Part shown: positions 15,162-23,527 of the stretch, in pieces
Position numbering within the stretch: position 1 is the stretch's first letter
Layout: each line of letters opens with the position of its first letter
Origin: Candidatus Sigynarchaeota archaeon
GTDB lineage: Archaea; Asgardarchaeota; Lokiarchaeia; Sigynarchaeales; Sigynarchaeaceae
Assembly (NCBI GenBank): GCA_030587525.1
Contig: JAUQYW010000729.1
Location: 1 to 23,680, forward strand
Direction: 5' to 3'
DNA length: 23,680 nt
Program-made: the position numbers and the translations under genes
Notes under the pieces: generated by a model
Databases searched by the model: none
The model's input: only the letters and a program-made list of their open reading frames with translations
What the model was told of the DNA's origin: nothing

Positions 15162-15452
15162 TTAAATATCTTGGCCTTTCAAGCCTTCCTCGTCATTGCT
15201 GAACGCGATGCCAGAAATCGTGTCCCGCCACTGAAGGATAGCGTCGACCACCTCGTGTTCCTCGACGAGCAGCGCATACCCGGTTATGATGGTGTAGATT
15301 AGGCGCTTGATCCGCGCCGCGTCACCAGCCATCACGGCGTCGTCGATGACCGATTCGAGATCCGCGGGCAATATGCCTTGTCGGTTAGATGCTTTCGGCG
15401 GCACGTGCTTCGGCATCGCTTTCGAGACGTTTTCCTGGAGCCGTGCTTTCAC
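15162..15452 (-). CDS. Small helical protein of unknown function, possibly an N-terminally truncated remnant
   Basis: 96 residues from a GTG start. It is predicted helical (LESVIDDAVMAGDAARIKR, LLVEEHEVVDAILQWRDTI) with no recognised family. The frame continues upstream as sensible residues (EYDWRSLKGQIIEAVKARLQ) back to a TGA at about 15502, with no better start there, which suggests that the true N-terminus was lost. A further minus-strand fragment in another frame, at about 15545-15610 (EVEYYAVLVDIASYLHGRAE then stop), may be another piece of the same or a neighbouring decayed gene. It may not be expressed. Confidence 0.4.
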   Translation of the reverse strand: MKARLQENVSKAMPKHVPPKASNRQGILPADLESVIDDAVMAGDAARIKRLIYTIITGYALLVEEHEVVDAILQWRDTISGIAFSNDEEGLKGQDI

Positions 15453-15659
15453 CGCTTCGATGATTTGCCCCTTGAGGCTTCTCCAGTCATATTCCCGTCA
15501 GCACGGTTCTTGGAAGGGGGGTGGGCTGCAACGCCCGCCCTCTATTCAGCGCGTCCGTGAAGATAGCTGGCAATATCGACAAGAACGGCATAGTACTCGA
15601 CTTCCTGGAGCCCAATAAAACACGATGATTTTTCTTGGTTGAAAGAAACATATCACCCA

Positions 15660-16919
15660 ATGAAACACACGTTCATCTTTCTTGCCTTGGTATTGGGCAT
15701 ATCCTGTATTCCGGCCTTTGGGTTTTATCCCCCGACATCCGCCGCGGAAACCGGGCAAACTGAAAAATCCGGTACCGAGATTGCCGTGGGTGCTATCCGG
15801 TGGGACGCGTGGTATGAAAATCCCGCTCCCGAATCCACGAATTGGAACATCTCCGATCTGGTGGAGCAAACGCTTGCGCCCGAGAAATATCATCATCGCG
15901 TGCCGTTCTTCGCAAACATCACGAGCAACGGCAGCGTGGAGATGCCAGTTGCAAGCCAGGATCTCATCGATCGAGAAATCAACCTTGCCAAGAACGGCGG
16001 CATCGATTACTGGGCGTATTGCTGGTACAGGAACGGGACCGGCATGGAATTGGCACGGCTGCTCCATCAATCCAGTGCTTATCGAAACGAGGTTAACATG
16101 TGCGCTATTCTCGAAAACGTCCATTTCAACACCGAACAAGATATCGATGGCTTGATCCACGCGTTCACGCTGGATCATTATCAAAGGGTGATGGGCGATC
16201 GACCGCTGGTGTATTTTTTCAGCGTTGAAAATATCACCGCCACGACCATCCAACGGTTGCGGGAAAGATGCACTGAAGAGGGCCTGCCATCGCCATACGT
16301 CGTGCTGCTGAGCTGGAATGCGACCATGCCGGACATCATCACCTCGGTCGGGGCGGACGCTGCAAGCGCGTACGTGACCACGGGGGAAGACGGCGCCCCT
16401 TTCCAACAAAATATGGTCAAGGAACAGGGTAGGTGGGAAGACTGGAGACGGCAGGGATTGAAAGTGATCCCTATCGTGACTACCGGGTGGGACCCGCGCC
16501 CCCGGAAAGAAACGCATGTCGGTTGGGAGAACCTATACGCGGACAATTCGTGGATTCAAGCGGGTACAGCTCAAGATATCGCCCAACAACTCGCCTTGTC
16601 GATGCTCTGGGTCAAGGATAATCCCGAGTCCGCAGAGGCACGAGCTGTCCTCATATACGCGTGGAACGAGTTCGACGAGGGCGGGTGGATCGCGCCAACA
16701 CGATCCGATATTCAAGACAACGGGACGATCGTTCCCGAACGGCTCGATGCCATCGCCCAGATGCGTGCCCTATTTGTCCGGGATCCCGAATCTTTCCGCC
16801 CGAAGTCAAACCCGTGGTTATTCATCGTTCCTATCGCCCTCCTCGGTCTGGGTGGCGTTTCTCTCATTGCGCGTGCAAAGGACGTAAAAAGGGTGAAGAG
16901 CAAAGAACGCGTGGATTGA
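15660..16919 (+). CDS. Secreted, membrane-anchored GH99/WbsX-like glycosidase-fold protein
   Basis: 419 residues. The ATG at 15660 begins a signal peptide (MKHTFIFLALVLGISCIPAF); a TTG 21 bases upstream is a less likely start. Residues 40-375 resemble the GH99/WbsX TIM-barrel superfamily: VGAIRWDAWY near the start, AKNGGIDYWAYCWYRNG, RPLVYFFSVENI, VIPIVTTGWDPRPR, and the hallmark VLIYAWNEFDEGGWIAPT, with acidic residues where endo-alpha-mannosidases and WbsX proteins carry catalytic or substrate-binding carboxylates. Residues about 385-405 form a C-terminal membrane helix (WLFIVPIALLGLGGVSLIA) followed by a basic KDVKRVKSKERVD tail, so the enzyme would be held on the outer face. Substrate is unknown; glycan trimming or surface polysaccharide work is likely. 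Confidence 0.78.
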   Translation: MKHTFIFLALVLGISCIPAFGFYPPTSAAETGQTEKSGTEIAVGAIRWDAWYENPAPESTNWNISDLVEQTLAPEKYHHRVPFFANITSNGSVEMPVASQDLIDREINLAKNGGIDYWAYCWYRNGTGMELARLLHQSSAYRNEVNMCAILENVHFNTEQDIDGLIHAFTLDHYQRVMGDRPLVYFFSVENITATTIQRLRERCTEEGLPSPYVVLLSWNATMPDIITSVGADAASAYVTTGEDGAPFQQNMVKEQGRWEDWRRQGLKVIPIVTTGWDPRPRKETHVGWENLYADNSWIQAGTAQDIAQQLALSMLWVKDNPESAEARAVLIYAWNEFDEGGWIAPTRSDIQDNGTIVPERLDAIAQMRALFVRDPESFRPKSNPWLFIVPIALLGLGGVSLIARAKDVKRVKSKERVD

Positions 16920-16970
16920 ATAATCCACAAGCTTCTGCTGCCGGCGACATCAAACACCCACTTAATGCAC

Positions 16971-16998
16971 GTATTCATCGTGAATTTTCGACGAATAC
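16971..16998. repeat. Imperfect inverted repeat between the GH99-like and nitroreductase genes
   Basis: GTATTCATCG (16971-16980) and CGACGAATAC (16989-16998) pair at nine of ten positions around an 8-base loop, about 52 bases past the GH99-like stop. It could be a terminator stem or an operator for the nitroreductase gene, whose TATA-like TTTATAA is at about 17030. Confidence 0.35.
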
Positions 16999-17085
16999 AT
17001 TCACAAGAATATCCATTTGTGTTTGCGGTTTTATAACGAATAAAGGTTTATTTTCATGACAGATATCTCATCTATTATTGATTGA

Positions 17086-17619
17086 ATGAGCGTGAAACCA
17101 ATGGACGTGATGGAAACAATCATGAAACGGCGATCCATACGTGCCTTTCTGGATAAAAAAGTGCCGGCCACTGAATTGGAAAACATCGCAAAGGCGGGGT
17201 TAATGGCACCATCCGCTAGCAACATGCAACCGTGGAACTTCGTGTTTGTTACGAACGCGGCCAAGCGGCTGGCGATCGGCAAGGGATTTCAGAAATTCAT
17301 CTCCCAAGCGCCGCTGATCATCGTGGGTACTGTTGATAAAAAAGTAAACGAGAGCTGGAACGTTGTCGATTGCGCGATCGCCTTGCAAAATATTGTCCTA
17401 TATTGCACTTCCGTCAATCTTGGCACGTGTTGGGTCGGTGCATTTGACAAGGAACGTACCCGAAAGATATGCAATATTCCTGATAGCCATAAAGTCATCG
17501 CCCTGATCGTCGTCGGGTACGCGGATCCTGCTTTCCCAACGAGCAACTTTTTCCGAAAGGACTTGGACGAGGCTGCATTTCTGGACGAGTGGGACAAGCC
17601 GTTGACAGGCGAGCATTAA
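17086..17619 (+). CDS. Nitroreductase-family FMN oxidoreductase
   Basis: 177 residues, cytoplasmic. The family's FMN-phosphate motif RRSIRAF sits at 15-21. APSASNMQPWNFVFVT (41-56) is the conserved active-site/FMN loop. IALQNIVLYCTSVNLGTCWVG and HKVIALIVVGYAD match the family's later helices and final strand. Nitroreductase-fold enzymes use NAD(P)H to reduce flavin and then nitro compounds, quinones or other acceptors; the substrate cannot be told here. Length is typical of the short archaeal/clostridial group. ATG at 17101 is an alternative start, which would give 172 residues starting MDVMETIMKRRSIR. It is followed in frame, after its TAA and two codons, by the 59-bp copy of the end of the membrane-TIM-barrel gene. 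Confidence 0.88.
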   Translation: MSVKPMDVMETIMKRRSIRAFLDKKVPATELENIAKAGLMAPSASNMQPWNFVFVTNAAKRLAIGKGFQKFISQAPLIIVGTVDKKVNESWNVVDCAIALQNIVLYCTSVNLGTCWVGAFDKERTRKICNIPDSHKVIALIVVGYADPAFPTSNFFRKDLDEAAFLDEWDKPLTGEH

Positions 17620-17624
17620 AATCG

Positions 17625-17683
17625 TCACGTGAACACGTTCCAGCCCTTGTTCCTAGATTGCGTGTGGAATATCAAAAAAATAT
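17625..17683 (+). pseudogene. 59-bp direct repeat, copy 2: remnant of a membrane-TIM-barrel gene 3' end
   Basis: This is homologous to 6545-6603, encoding HVNTFQPLFLDCVWNIKKI here. Several of the seven differences fall at third codon positions (Leu, Asp and Asn codons), as expected for a paralogue that diverged while coding. Nothing else of the parent gene is visible. It lies 5 bases past the nitroreductase stop. Confidence 0.75.
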
Positions 17684-17744
17684 ATTTGCGGATAATTCCT
17701 AATGTGAAAAAGAAGCCTCTTTGATTCTTGTATAAAGGTAGAAC

Positions 17745-18359
17745 GTGACTTCAATGGATCTTTCGCAAAAGAACGAGCTCCTCTGCATCGGCATCGCAAG
17801 CCACTTGATGAAGGCGCTTGATATCGCGATTGTCGAGTGGATGGAAAGTATTACCGGTAAAAAAGTGCATGATGCATCACGTGTGCCGCCATTGATCGAA
17901 ACTTACGTGCGGGTGGTGAAGGAATCGGGGATCGGCAGGATTTTCATCGAGGAGGAGGATGGCCGTGAAGACACGTTGCAGGATTCATGTCAAGCTCCCT
18001 TGTACGATATGCTTCGACCATTTATCCAAGAATTCATTCCCGTCTCCCCGGGTTCAATTGGAACCTTGGATGACCAAGGTCTTGCCTTGCTCGAATATCA
18101 GTACGCGCAAAATATTGGCCGGGTACTTGTACAAAGACCGGGAGCGTATGTTTTCTTGGTCGGCGGCGGTCACTTGCCAGAAAAGCCCGAGCACGAATCC
18201 CCGGTCGAATTCGCGCTGAAATTGATGGGCATCGGCGTACACTGCACCTATCGAAATTTTTTGGAAATATACGCCGAGAATCACGTGCAGAGACTCGAAA
18301 CGAGAAAGCAATATCTCAAGGAAATGATTAAAAAAAACGATACGATGGAAAGGAATTAA
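17745..18359 (+). CDS. Hypothetical protein
   Basis: 204 residues, soluble, with no family recognised. It is predicted alpha/beta, with an N-terminal helix ELLCIGIASHLMKALDIAIV, a central IGRIFIEEEDG strand, and a hydrophobic strand GAYVFLVGGGHLP next to a helix FALKLMGIGVHC. The C-terminus is a charged helix (RLETRKQYLKEMIKKN). GTG at 17745 follows AAGGTAG by a few bases; ATG at 17754 is an alternative and would remove three residues. TATAAA at 17731-17736 lies just upstream but is rather close. It precedes the next hypothetical gene by about 50-90 bases on the same strand. Confidence 0.65.
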   Translation: MTSMDLSQKNELLCIGIASHLMKALDIAIVEWMESITGKKVHDASRVPPLIETYVRVVKESGIGRIFIEEEDGREDTLQDSCQAPLYDMLRPFIQEFIPVSPGSIGTLDDQGLALLEYQYAQNIGRVLVQRPGAYVFLVGGGHLPEKPEHESPVEFALKLMGIGVHCTYRNFLEIYAENHVQRLETRKQYLKEMIKKNDTMERN

Positions 18360-18445
18360 TCGACTGATTTCCTTAATAATAGCATAAATATCGTTTATCT
18401 CCATTCCGATTGGTCTCGAATGTTACATATTCGTTATTGCCGATA

Positions 18446-18964
18446 ATGGCCAGATCCTTGACGCTGAATGCCCAATCATCTAAAGAAATCTCTTTGTATG
18501 GCCATCATTATTATACAAGCACGGATATCAGCGAACAACTGAAACAGCCCTTGAACGTCGCCGAAATGAAGGATTTCCAAATCCCGGGTATTAAAGTTTC
18601 TTCTGCAAGAATGGAGCACGATGGCATCACGATAAACTTTGAAAGGGAAGCCAAGTCTCCCAAAATCGTGACGCTTGATGCCATTTATTTCAAAGAGTCG
18701 TTGCTTGATACTAGCTTACTAGAGACGATATTCAATGAAGACAAGCTACAATATGTAAAGGAATTAGAAGGATCCGGTTTAGCCGAGCAATTCTTCATTT
18801 TCAAGGATAGAATCGAAACGGATTTGACACGATCGAAGAATAGAACTATGCTCTTGCCAATTAAACCATCATTTGATAAGCGGCTCTTTCCAAGGAGATT
18901 TCACATCACGTATCATTATGAGTCTTACTTTGTTGACGAATTAACTGTAGATCTAGATCAGTGA
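18446..18964 (+). CDS. Hypothetical protein
   Basis: 172 residues from ATG at 18446 (a TTG at 18410 would add 12 residues). No signal peptide or membrane segment is seen. Predicted mostly beta, with strands KEISLYGHHYYTS, GIKVSSARMEHDGITINFE, KIVTLDAIYF and FHITYHYESYFVDELTVDL, plus one helical stretch LLETIFNEDKLQYVKELEG. No family recognised. There is no Shine-Dalgarno site at either start. It may be co-transcribed with the gene upstream. Confidence 0.6.
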   Translation: MARSLTLNAQSSKEISLYGHHYYTSTDISEQLKQPLNVAEMKDFQIPGIKVSSARMEHDGITINFEREAKSPKIVTLDAIYFKESLLDTSLLETIFNEDKLQYVKELEGSGLAEQFFIFKDRIETDLTRSKNRTMLLPIKPSFDKRLFPRRFHITYHYESYFVDELTVDLDQ

Positions 18965-19109
18965 AAGAGAATGAGCTGAAGAGGGCGCCGATGTCTTGGC
19001 TCGGGCCGATCATGAGCCAGTCGGATAACATTTCTGCATGTTAAAGCTGCTATCTTTAATTGGAGAGTGGTCGATTTATCAAATCGATACGAGTGAAGCG
19101 AAATGAGCT

Positions 19110-19469
19110 ATGGCATACAACTGTGAAAAGTGCGGCGAAACCATCTCCGAAACCCAGTATTACAAGTTCCAAGCAATGTGCCCGGCATGCGTGCGAAAAT
19201 TCGTGCACGGCATCGATGAATCGCCGCCACGAGCAGGAACGATCCAAGGAAGCCCGGGCGAGAAGATTCAAGCGTTTGTCGCCGCCCACAAGGATCACCT
19301 TTTTTATGCCATCATCGCGGGCGTGTATATCATGCTCATCGTGTTCTGCTTCACGTCTCCCTCGCTATCATCCGTGTGGGGCAGCGGCATTACCATCCTC
19401 AGCATCGTCTCGCTGTGCATCTACACGAGAATTAAGGAACGGCCCCGGCTGGAAAAAAAGGAACATTAA
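19110..19469 (+). CDS. Zinc-ribbon protein with two membrane helices
   Basis: 119 residues. Cys5, Cys8, Cys24 and Cys27 (NCEKCGE, AMCPACVRK) form a four-cysteine zinc ribbon at the N-terminus. Hydrophobic segments at about 63-81 (HLFYAIIAGVYIMLIVFCF) and 87-106 (VWGSGITILSIVSLCIYTRI) form a helical hairpin, leaving a basic cytoplasmic tail. Both ends would be cytoplasmic, so the ribbon would display at the inner membrane face. It lies 27 bases before the RING-like scaffold gene on the same strand, so the two are probably one operon, and the zinc ribbon could be a membrane anchor or adaptor for it (inference). Confidence 0.7.
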   Translation: MAYNCEKCGETISETQYYKFQAMCPACVRKFVHGIDESPPRAGTIQGSPGEKIQAFVAAHKDHLFYAIIAGVYIMLIVFCFTSPSLSSVWGSGITILSIVSLCIYTRIKERPRLEKKEH

Positions 19470-19496
19470 ATCCTCGGGAACTCAAAGTGAATAGAA

Positions 19497-20651
19497 ATGT
19501 TGATCTGCGTTGTCTGCCAAAAGGAAATTCACAGGTTCGGCGAGATTTATTGGACTTGTGATAGATGTAATGCAAAGATTATGCATCTAAGTTGCCGGAT
19601 CAAATACCCGAGTTATTGGCTTTCGGGTAACAAATTGAATGAGATCAACGAGAGGGCTGCGTTTTGCCCGACATGCTTCGAGAAAGTAAAGAAGGAGAAG
19701 GAAAATCCGGCTAAATTATGGAAAGACTCGACTCCATCGAGTGCAATGGCGCCAGATCATGGAGCCAAGCTTGATCAGCCCGAAGATTTGCTCAAGAGTA
19801 TTAATGCGCTGCATCAATCCGCGAAAGAAGCGATCACGCGGCGAGATCTTGGCCAGGCTGAGACTTATTTGTCGTCAGAAGTGGAACAATACACGAAAGC
19901 GGTCGAAATGTTCAACCGCCTCGGCGTGCCGGCGACGGCCGAGAAGGTTCGCACGAAGCAGCGTGAGGTCGGCGATATTCTCTACGCGGTGCGAAGTGAG
20001 CGATTCTCGCAAGAATACGATGCCTTGTACCAATCCTTCGAGGCAGCGAAGACGAAGGAAGAATTCTCGGAAATTCAATCGATATTATCGATTATGAAGG
20101 AAAGCATCGCCTCGCGATTGAACCTCGCCGAGACGACAAAACACTCGCAAGATGCTGAAAAGTTTCGCATTTTGCTGCGGGACGTCGAAAGCCAGATAAT
20201 GTACAACAATTTCTTCGTCCAATACAAGTACCATGAATCGAAATACAATAATATAGTTGCCACGGTGAACCAAGGCAAGCTATCCAGAGCATTGGAATCA
20301 TTAAACCAGTTACGATCCGAATTTGATAAGTTCCTCGAAAAGAATCGCCGGAAAATGAAGAAGAAATCAACAGCCGCCGATAGCACCGAGTTGTCGAAGA
20401 TTCACCAGGCAAACCAGTCCCTGCTTCAAGCTATGGAAACGTTGAAGGCACAAATCCAAGGGCAATATGACCGCATGATCGATGCCACGACGAGTGACAA
20501 GCTATCGGTTACTACCCTCGTGGCCGACATCATAGCACCGCATCTCATGACCTCGGATAAAGAGAAGGAAAGTGCCGATTTCCTTGCTATGCTCGATAAG
20601 CAATTCGATGCGTGGGATAAAGGCGAGAAAGAAAAGAAAGACAAGATTTAA
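19497..20651 (+). CDS. RING-like zinc finger fused to a coiled-coil scaffold (paralogue of the gene at 13738)
   Basis: 384 residues. Residues 1-63 hold eight zinc ligands in RING/PHD-like order: Cys4-x2-Cys7, Cys21-x2-Cys24, His30-x2-Cys33, Cys57-x2-Cys60 (LICVVCQKE, WTCDRCNAKIMHLSC, FCPTCFEKV). The spacing, with a long loop before the last pair, resembles C4HC3 fingers. Residues 64-92 are a linker. Residues 93-384 are helical and coiled-coil, colinear with the C-terminal three quarters of the protein at 13738-14985, including the same terminal LDKQFDAWDKGEK. RING folds recruit E2-ubiquitin in eukaryotes and some archaea, but E3 activity is only a possibility; a structural or binding role is as likely. 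It lies in a probable operon with the zinc-ribbon membrane gene. Confidence 0.78.
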   Translation: MLICVVCQKEIHRFGEIYWTCDRCNAKIMHLSCRIKYPSYWLSGNKLNEINERAAFCPTCFEKVKKEKENPAKLWKDSTPSSAMAPDHGAKLDQPEDLLKSINALHQSAKEAITRRDLGQAETYLSSEVEQYTKAVEMFNRLGVPATAEKVRTKQREVGDILYAVRSERFSQEYDALYQSFEAAKTKEEFSEIQSILSIMKESIASRLNLAETTKHSQDAEKFRILLRDVESQIMYNNFFVQYKYHESKYNNIVATVNQGKLSRALESLNQLRSEFDKFLEKNRRKMKKKSTAADSTELSKIHQANQSLLQAMETLKAQIQGQYDRMIDATTSDKLSVTTLVADIIAPHLMTSDKEKESADFLAMLDKQFDAWDKGEKEKKDKI

Positions 20652-20819
20652 CCTCTCCTAAATAACAAGGTTTCCACGTATTTGATACGCGGCGCGCTAG
20701 TATTGTTCACCAAATGCTTGGATCGCATATGAAGGCATGAGCGAGCAATCGATGCGACCAGGGGAGTAAAGCGGTGTTTATTTCGTCCCATTGCCAGCCA
20801 TGCTGGTGACGCTGGAAAC

Positions 20820-20826
20820 TTTATTA
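20820..20826 (+). promoter_or_regulatory. TATA-like box for a leaderless DUF4062-NACHT transcript
   Basis: GAAAC followed by TTTATTA, a BRE-TATA-like pair, is centred about 28 bases before the ATG at 20851, which has no Shine-Dalgarno site. This favours ATG 20851 over the TTG at 20845. Confidence 0.4.
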
Positions 20827-20850
20827 CCGCGGGCATGAATAGGATTGTCC

Positions 20851-23262
20851 ATGAGCGAACAGTGGCGAACTGTGCGGGTGTTCATCAGCAGCACGTTCCG
20901 TGATATGCACGCCGAGCGGGATTGGCTCGTACGGGTGGTATTCCCCGAGCTACGTGAGCGCTGCGCAAAGCGGAAACTGCATCTCGTTGATATTGACTTG
21001 CGATGGGGTGTGACCGAAGCCGAGGCGGAGCAAGGCAAGGCGCTGGAAATATGCCTCGACGAAATCGATAAATCTCGGCCGTTCTTCATCGCAATACTTG
21101 GCGAGCGCTACGGATACGTGCCAGCCAAGCTGCCCGGCGAAGCGATAATCGAGCGCCCCTGGCTCGCTGGATATGATGGCCATTCGCTGACCGCACTGGA
21201 GATCGTACACTGCGTGCTGCGGGAGCCTGCTATGGCCGGCTATTGCTTCTTCTACTTCCGCGATCCCCGTGTCATCGAATCCATTCCCGAAGATAAACGG
21301 AAAGACTTCACCAGCGAATTATCCGATGCCGCTCGGAAAGTCGCCGCGCTCAAGGGCAAGATCGAAGCGACGGGGCGCCCGGTTATGAAAGATTATCCGT
21401 GTTGCTGGGATGTTGCTGAAGGCCATCTCGTCGGGCTGGAGAATCTTGGCGCCCGTATCCTCGATGATCTTTGGACTGCCATAGATACCAAGTATCCGGA
21501 AAGCGAGCAAGCATTAGATCCCGTCGCTGTAGAGCGATCGTTGCACGAACAGTTCATCGAGGAACACACGCTCGTCTATGTCGGCCGGGACGCGGAAATG
21601 GAGAATGTCACGGCACATATCGAGGAGGACGACTATCGCCCCGTGGTCATCACAGGTGAGTCCGGCTGTGGTAAATCGGCATTCCTCGCCGCGTGGTGCA
21701 AACGGTACGCCGCGTCGCATCCAAATCATCTAATTCTCCCTTATTTCATCGGCGCCAGCCCTGGTTCCGCCGATCATTATCAGCTCCTTAAAGCCATTTG
21801 TATGGAGCTTAAGTATCAGTTAGCACTCCGAGGAGAAATTCCCGAGGACGAGATGGAATTGCCGAGGACCCTATCTACCCTACTTGCCGAAGGATCGACC
21901 AAGCGACCGCGCATCGTTATCGTGCTCGACGGGCTCGACCAACTCTTGCCCGGCGGCGCGGCGCACGGGCTCGGCTGGATCCTCGATTGCTTATCCGGGA
22001 GCACTCGGCTCGTAGCTAGCACGCTGGCAGGTGATTGCCTGGAGTCGTTACATCGTCGGCAATCTATCGAAATCACGCTCGCACCATTAAATATAGACGA
22101 GCGCCGTGCTATCGTAGTGCAGATGCTCGACCGCTGGCGGCGCAAGCTCGACGAACGACAGCTTTCCGCATTGCTTGCCCACGAAGCAACCGCCAGCCCC
22201 TTGTATCTCAAGGTGGCGCTGGAGGAACTTAAAGTCTTCGGCCAATTCGACCAATTGCTTCCATTCATCGGTAGCCTCGCTGCAGATATAACCGGCCTCT
22301 TCGACCAGGTACTCGCACGACTTGAGAACGATCACGGGCGTGACCTCGTGGCCACGGCGATGGTAGCAATTTATTGCTCGCGCCACGGGCTTGCTGAAGC
22401 CGAGCTGCTCGACCTGCTGAACAGCCCCTCAAGTGCTCAGCTACCGCGGGTGACGTGGGCCCGATTGGCAAGAGGTGCCAAGGCTTACTTCGTGCAGCGC
22501 GGGGAATTCACAAGTTTCTTTCACCGTCAGCTTGGCGATGCAGTGACAACGCGATATGCAGCATTGATCGTGAAAACACGATGTATACTTGCAAACTATT
22601 TCTCAACGGCCCCCATTGCGCGTCGGCTCGAAGAATATCCCTATCAACTACGCCTCGGAGGTGATTTCGCCCGGCTCGCGACCGTGTTAGCCGATCTCGA
22701 CTTATTCACGTTGGCCAGGCAAGCGGGGCGCACGAGCGAATGGAAAGATCACTGGCACGCAGTAGGTGACCACGCCGACCCCACGCGCCTGTATCGCGCG
22801 GCACTCGATGCACGGGAGCAAGCCAGGACGTCTCAAGCCGAAATTAATCGATTGAACGCGGATGTCGGTACGTTCTTGCAGCATCTCCTCATGGGTGAAA
22901 ATATGGAGGGCCATAAACTTCCTCTCCAAGAGGCTCTCGATCGTGCGATTATGTCTGCTTTACCGATGTTACTAAGAGCAGTTAGCGCTAATGAAAAAGA
23001 CCTCCTTGAGCCTACCCTTCGCGAAGGACTCGCTGCCGATGAAGAAGTCTTCGGTCCAGACGACCCACACGTCGCCACGACCCTCACCGACCTTGCCTCG
23101 CTTTTGCATGACCGGGGCGACCTTAGCGGGGCCGAACCACTCCTCCGCAGAGCACTCGCCATTAGGGAGAAATCTCTCGGTCTGAATCACGCAGATACCA
23201 AGGCCATCAAGCAACAGTTAGATAACCTCCGCGCTGAAATCGCGAGGAAAGAGTCGAGATGA
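20851..23262 (+). CDS. DUF4062-NACHT-type STAND NTPase with C-terminal TPR
   Basis: 803 residues, cytoplasmic. Residues 6-100 are DUF4062, with the signature RVFISSTFRDMHAERDWL and later DLRWGVTEAEAEQGKALEIC. Residues 245-420 are a NACHT/AAA P-loop domain: YVGRDAE entry motif, Walker A GESGCGKS (269-276), Walker B IVIVLDGLDQL (355-365) and STRLVASTLAG as sensor. Residues 420-640 are helical, STAND-like winged-helix/superhelix. The C-terminus has about one and a half TPR-like repeats (VATTLTDLASLLHDRGDLSG, AEPLLRRALAIREKSLG). The same order occurs in NPHP3/TEP1-like proteins and in bacterial and archaeal STAND proteins, which act as nucleotide-driven signalling switches, several in antiviral defence. 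The ligand is unknown. Codon use is GC-richer than in the NLR-like gene. It converges on a second such gene at the right edge. Confidence 0.88.
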   Translation: MSEQWRTVRVFISSTFRDMHAERDWLVRVVFPELRERCAKRKLHLVDIDLRWGVTEAEAEQGKALEICLDEIDKSRPFFIAILGERYGYVPAKLPGEAIIERPWLAGYDGHSLTALEIVHCVLREPAMAGYCFFYFRDPRVIESIPEDKRKDFTSELSDAARKVAALKGKIEATGRPVMKDYPCCWDVAEGHLVGLENLGARILDDLWTAIDTKYPESEQALDPVAVERSLHEQFIEEHTLVYVGRDAEMENVTAHIEEDDYRPVVITGESGCGKSAFLAAWCKRYAASHPNHLILPYFIGASPGSADHYQLLKAICMELKYQLALRGEIPEDEMELPRTLSTLLAEGSTKRPRIVIVLDGLDQLLPGGAAHGLGWILDCLSGSTRLVASTLAGDCLESLHRRQSIEITLAPLNIDERRAIVVQMLDRWRRKLDERQLSALLAHEATASPLYLKVALEELKVFGQFDQLLPFIGSLAADITGLFDQVLARLENDHGRDLVATAMVAIYCSRHGLAEAELLDLLNSPSSAQLPRVTWARLARGAKAYFVQRGEFTSFFHRQLGDAVTTRYAALIVKTRCILANYFSTAPIARRLEEYPYQLRLGGDFARLATVLADLDLFTLARQAGRTSEWKDHWHAVGDHADPTRLYRAALDAREQARTSQAEINRLNADVGTFLQHLLMGENMEGHKLPLQEALDRAIMSALPMLLRAVSANEKDLLEPTLREGLAADEEVFGPDDPHVATTLTDLASLLHDRGDLSGAEPLLRRALAIREKSLGLNHADTKAIKQQLDNLRAEIARKESR

Positions 23263-23527
23263 AACTATCTCTCAACATCAAATAACGGGAATACAATAAT
23301 TTTGCAAGAGCCTTGCTCGCGAGGATCGATCATAAGCACGTTGAGCAATCGAAAGGAGATGGCGCAGGCCTGCAAAGGTAGCGGCGGGTTTTTCGTTCGG
23401 GTGTTCATGCTATCGAGCTCAGGCACGATTGTTTACCAGAACGTTTTCTGGATGAATGCGATGCAAAGATCTCGAAATTGATGAAATCGCTCGCTGATTA
23501 ATATGTTTAATTGTTTAATATTTGAAT
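23263..23527. other. Intergenic gap between convergent genes
   Basis: 265 bases between the stops of the DUF4062-NACHT gene and the convergent WD40 gene. I see no gene. A TTTTT run at about 23391 and an AT-rich stretch at 23500-23527 may terminate the two transcripts. Confidence 0.4.

Noticed and set aside
15546..16517. A 323-codon open frame on the minus strand
   Set aside because: It is antisense to the GH99-like gene, whose signal peptide and AWNEFDEGGW motif make the plus strand the coding one.
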